Source: an uncultured Nitrososphaerales archaeon
Lineage (GTDB): Archaea; Thermoproteota; Nitrososphaeria; Nitrososphaerales; JACAEJ01
Direction of reading: 5' to 3'
DNA length: 32,158 nt
Assembly: GCA_938091495.1 (NCBI GenBank)
Contig: CALLJF010000047.1
Span: forward strand, 1 to 32,158
The translations under genes and the position numbers were made by a program. Shown here piece after piece: positions 29,130-32,158 of the stretch; the first letter of the stretch is position 1; every line of letters begins with the position of its first letter. The notes under the pieces were generated by a model. That model did no database searches. It was not told where the DNA came from and saw only the letters and a list, made by a program, of their open reading frames with translations.

Positions 29130-30491
29130 ATGAAAAGGCTCAAGATCTGTGTCAACAGCCAGACACCATTAATAAGGTTCAAGTTAGGGTATCCTGAACT
29201 TCTAGAGAAGTACGGTACTCTTGAAGAACCCATCGACCTAAAGATGCTCGTCGAAGGCGAGGATTACGAGTATACACCAGGAGGAGTAACAGCCATGCTC
29301 TACCCTCTCCTAAAAAGGATGACTAAAGAGGACATAATCTATGAACCAAGTTGGGTATCACTCGGTCCAAATGCCCCATCACAAGTATTTTTGGATGGAA
29401 TGATGTTATATAATGTATCTTTAGAGGATAGAGATATTCATCTTTACTCTAGTTTCAAGGAGGGGATATGGCAAGAGATTCATGGCTTAAGTCAGATGCA
29501 GATCAGACCTTCAGAGTATGAGGCATACACAAGATATAACTGGGCTACAGCCCAAGTTTTGTTCAAATTATTGCCCGGAGTGGATCTTTTCTGGATACAT
29601 GATTTTCAGCAACTGCAGATAGGCAATTTGATAGGACCGTCTGCTCCTGCGATTTTCCGTTGGCATATTCCATTTCGCCTAGAAAACTTGTCCAAGAGGG
29701 TTAGAACGTTCATTTTAAAGAACATAGAGGCTTTCGATGCCATGATAGTGAGTACAAGAAGAGAACTGGAGGGGTTGATACATGCGGGCTATCATGGGAA
29801 GGCTTATCAAGTTTACCCATACGTCGATCCTGATAAGTGGGATCGACCATCCAGTTCAGTTTTAGACAAGTTTAGGAATAAATTTGCGTTAAAAGATGAG
29901 AGTTTTCTGCTTACCGTTGCTAGAATGGATAGGATAAAGGGTCAAGATGTTGCTATAAAGGCTCTATCTCTTTTGAAGGGCATGTTTCCTGATCTGAAGC
30001 TCGTTCTGGTTGGAAATGGTAGTTTTACGAGTAGTAGTGTGGGAGGGCTTGCCCATCCAAAAGGCTTTGTTTGGCGCGAGGAGTTGCAGAAACTTGTTAA
30101 AGAACTCAAGGTTGAAGATTCGGTAATATTCACAGGTTACTTGAAGAGTGAGGAGATTAAAGCTGCATACACTTTGGCTGAGGCAGTTATTGTGCCTTCT
30201 TACGCTGAGGGTTTTAACCTTACTACGATAGAGGGATGGCTCTACAAAAAACCTGTCATAGTAAGCAGAGGTGCAGGCTCTTCCGAACTTGTAAACGAAG
30301 GAGTAAACGGCTACACCTTTGACTTTCATAATCCAAATGATTTGGCAGAAAAGATTGGAATGCTATTAACGAACAAAGAAGCCTCTATGAAGATGGGAGA
30401 TAATGGCTTCTATACTTCAAGGCAGTGCCATGTAGACAACGCTGTCAAAAGACTTACTGAAATATTCGACGAAGTCGTAAAACAGTTCTGA
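29130..30491 (+). CDS. GT4 family glycosyltransferase
   Basis: GGVTAMLYPLLKRM, LFWIHDFQQLQIGNLIGPSAPAIFRWHIPF, LTVARMDRIKGQDVAIKAL, PSYAEGFNLTTIEGWLYKKPVIVSRGAGSSELV. Confidence 0.85.
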   Translation: MKRLKICVNSQTPLIRFKLGYPELLEKYGTLEEPIDLKMLVEGEDYEYTPGGVTAMLYPLLKRMTKEDIIYEPSWVSLGPNAPSQVFLDGMMLYNVSLEDRDIHLYSSFKEGIWQEIHGLSQMQIRPSEYEAYTRYNWATAQVLFKLLPGVDLFWIHDFQQLQIGNLIGPSAPAIFRWHIPFRLENLSKRVRTFILKNIEAFDAMIVSTRRELEGLIHAGYHGKAYQVYPYVDPDKWDRPSSSVLDKFRNKFALKDESFLLTVARMDRIKGQDVAIKALSLLKGMFPDLKLVLVGNGSFTSSSVGGLAHPKGFVWREELQKLVKELKVEDSVIFTGYLKSEEIKAAYTLAEAVIVPSYAEGFNLTTIEGWLYKKPVIVSRGAGSSELVNEGVNGYTFDFHNPNDLAEKIGMLLTNKEASMKMGDNGFYTSRQCHVDNAVKRLTEIFDEVVKQF

Positions 30492-30556
30492 ATCTTTCCC
30501 TTTAATTTACTTCTTATATTACCGCTAAGCAATTATATACCATATCATGGCTCATA

Positions 30557-30574
30557 TCCTCCATGAGTGGAGGA
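30557..30574 (+). other. Perfect 7-bp hairpin in the moaB leader (TCCTCCA TGAG TGGAGGA)
   Basis: Direct reading; lies about 30 nt upstream of the moaB start. Confidence 0.6.
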
Positions 30575-30604
30575 GCTCTTTTGTGCTTATCGTGGTGAAA
30601 GAAA

Positions 30605-31132
30605 ATGTCAAAGGCTTATGAAGAGCATAAGAAATTAGCTCCAAAGAGTGTAAATGTATCAATAATAACTGTAAGCTCATCTAGGTATGAGAAGGCTTCT
30701 CAAGGAATATTTGTTGAGGATGAATCTGGATTGAAAGCAGTAGAAATGATAAAAGCAAGTGGTCATAAAATAGTATCAAGAAAGCTAATAAATGATGATG
30801 AAGAGATGATAAAGTTAGAAGTTTTACGCAGTTTATACGATGAAGATGCTGATGCCGTAATCCTAACAGGTGGGACAGGGTTAGCAAAAAGAGATTTAAC
30901 TTATGAGTCCATAAAGCCTTTATTGGATAAAGAGATAGTAGGATTTGGAGAATTGTTCAGAGCTATAAGCTATCAAAAGATAGGCTCCTCAGCTTATCTT
31001 TCAAGGGCTTTAGCAGGAACTTTAAATGGCAAACTTATATTTTGCTTGCCAGGTTCGCCAAATGCTGTAGAACTAGCTTTAAGCCTGATTCTACCAGAAT
31101 TATCTCATATGATTTATCTAGTAAGAATGTGA
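30605..31132 (+). CDS. moaB: MoaB/MogA family molybdenum cofactor biosynthesis protein
   Basis: VNVSIITVSSSRYEKASQGIFVEDESGLKAVEMIKASGHKI, DADAVILTGGTGLAKRDLTYESIKPLLDKEIVGFGELFRAISYQKIGSSAYLSRALAG. Confidence 0.92.
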   Translation: MSKAYEEHKKLAPKSVNVSIITVSSSRYEKASQGIFVEDESGLKAVEMIKASGHKIVSRKLINDDEEMIKLEVLRSLYDEDADAVILTGGTGLAKRDLTYESIKPLLDKEIVGFGELFRAISYQKIGSSAYLSRALAGTLNGKLIFCLPGSPNAVELALSLILPELSHMIYLVRM

Positions 31133-31136
31133 GAGA

Positions 31137-32048
31137 ATGCTTCTTGATTCCTATGGAAGATTGACTTATAATCTAAGAGTATCTGTAACATCAAAGTGCA
31201 ATTTAAATTGTATATTTTGCCATAAAGAAGGAAATAATGTTCTAGAAGATAAGCTCACTCCAGAGGGAATTGAGGAAGTTGTGAAAATTGCAACGAGCTA
31301 TGGCGCTAGAAAAGTGAAGATAACTGGAGGTGAGCCTTTGATCAGAAAAGATATAATTGAAATAGTGAACAGAGTAGCATCCGTTCAAGGAATTCAAGAA
31401 CTATCCATGGTCACAAATGCATCTCTGTTAGAGCCTTTGGCTGAGCCTTTGAAGAAAGCAGGTTTGGATAGAGTAAATGTCAATATACCTTCTCTCAATC
31501 CAAAAAAATACCATGAAGTTACAAAAGGTAATCTTGAGCTTGCTATAAGAGGAATTAGATCTGCCGTAAAGCATGAATTGATACCTGTGAAGATAAACAT
31601 GGTACTTTTGAGAGGGATAAATGATGATGAGCTTGATGATTATATAAAATTCTCAAGTGAATTAAATTCACAGATTCAAGTTATTGAGTTAGAGCCTTTG
31701 AGGATAAAGAGTGAACTTTATGATGAGATGTATTTAGAACCAAGCCCTATTGAGAGAATTCTTGAGAATAGAGCTTTAAAATCATGGGTTAGAGAATCCA
31801 TGCATAGAAGAAGAGTTTATGACCTTGGCAATGCTATTGTTGAAGTGGTTCACCCAATAGACAATACAGAATTTTGCGCCTTTTGCAATAGAATTCGTTT
31901 AACGAATGATGGTGCCTTTAAGCCATGTTTGATGAGGAACGATAATAAAGTATACATAAACGATGCCATTGCTAAAAGTGATCATTCCAAAATTCTTAAG
32001 GCTTATCTAGAATCTGTAATGAACCGTGAGCCTTATTTCAAGCCCTGA
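31137..32048 (+). CDS. moaA: GTP 3',8-cyclase MoaA
   Basis: LRVSVTSKCNLNCIFCHKEG (CxxxCxxC), KVKITGGEPLIRKDI, C-terminal cluster FCAFCNRIRLTNDGAFKPCLM. Confidence 0.93.
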   Translation: MLLDSYGRLTYNLRVSVTSKCNLNCIFCHKEGNNVLEDKLTPEGIEEVVKIATSYGARKVKITGGEPLIRKDIIEIVNRVASVQGIQELSMVTNASLLEPLAEPLKKAGLDRVNVNIPSLNPKKYHEVTKGNLELAIRGIRSAVKHELIPVKINMVLLRGINDDELDDYIKFSSELNSQIQVIELEPLRIKSELYDEMYLEPSPIERILENRALKSWVRESMHRRRVYDLGNAIVEVVHPIDNTEFCAFCNRIRLTNDGAFKPCLMRNDNKVYINDAIAKSDHSKILKAYLESVMNREPYFKP

Positions 32049-32052
32049 TAAA

Positions 32053-32157
32053 TTATATTATTTTATAATCGAGAGAGATATACTCCTCAATGCTTGGCTT
32101 GAAATACTCATCGCGATACTTTACATGAGTTGGATGATCTCTATACTCCTTTAACAA
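32053..32157 (-). CDS. C-terminal fragment of a convergent gene running off the window
   Basis: Open frame ..LLKEYRDHPTHVKYRDEYFKPSIEEYISLDYKII* on the minus strand. Confidence 0.4.
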   Translation of the reverse strand: MLKEYRDHPTHVKYRDEYFKPSIEEYISLDYKII

Positions 32158-32158
32158 T

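Noticed and set aside
29942-30329. Two minus-strand ORFs (63 and 121 aa)
   Set aside because: Antisense to the GT4 gene.
30540-30604. Known Moco riboswitch upstream of moaB
   Set aside because: The leader is too short and has only a single small hairpin; it does not look like the bacterial Moco RNA motif.

Overview
Archaeal chromosomal segment. The evidence is Rpo7/Spt4, TFE, RadA, aTrm56, Taw1, S24e/S27ae, TATA-like promoters and an intron-bearing tRNA. About 32 plausible protein genes fall into these blocks: (i) an information-processing block (taw1, rpo7, spt4, GTP-dependent dephospho-CoA kinase, rps24e, rps27ae); (ii) a convergent pair, an MNT-nucleotidyltransferase/Bud32-like kinase fusion and an HExxH protein; (iii) Lrp/AsnC regulator, HD protein and TFE around a tRNA-Met; (iv) a Tat-exported molybdopterin oxidoreductase operon resembling tetrathionate/arsenate reductases (TtrB, NrfD, TtrA-like, TorD-like chaperone), divergent from a MOT1-type molybdate transporter and moeA, with moaC, moaB and moaA further along; (v) aTrm56, HflX, a UroD/MtaA-family protein, HD phosphohydrolase, RadA, AsnRS; (vi) a TreT / trehalose-phosphatase / GT4 cluster. 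The most unusual object is the tRNA-Met(CAT) gene at 7997-8126, which looks like an initiator. Its T-arm is interrupted by two short introns (21 and 30 nt), the first fitting a bulge-helix-bulge motif. The gene is also flanked by a perfect 16-bp leader/trailer inverted repeat that extends the acceptor stem to 23 bp. Two decayed or frameshifted genes can be recovered by reading other frames: a B12-binding radical SAM pseudogene at the left edge, and a small conserved protein at 21122-21642. All product names come from reading the sequence only; no database search was run.
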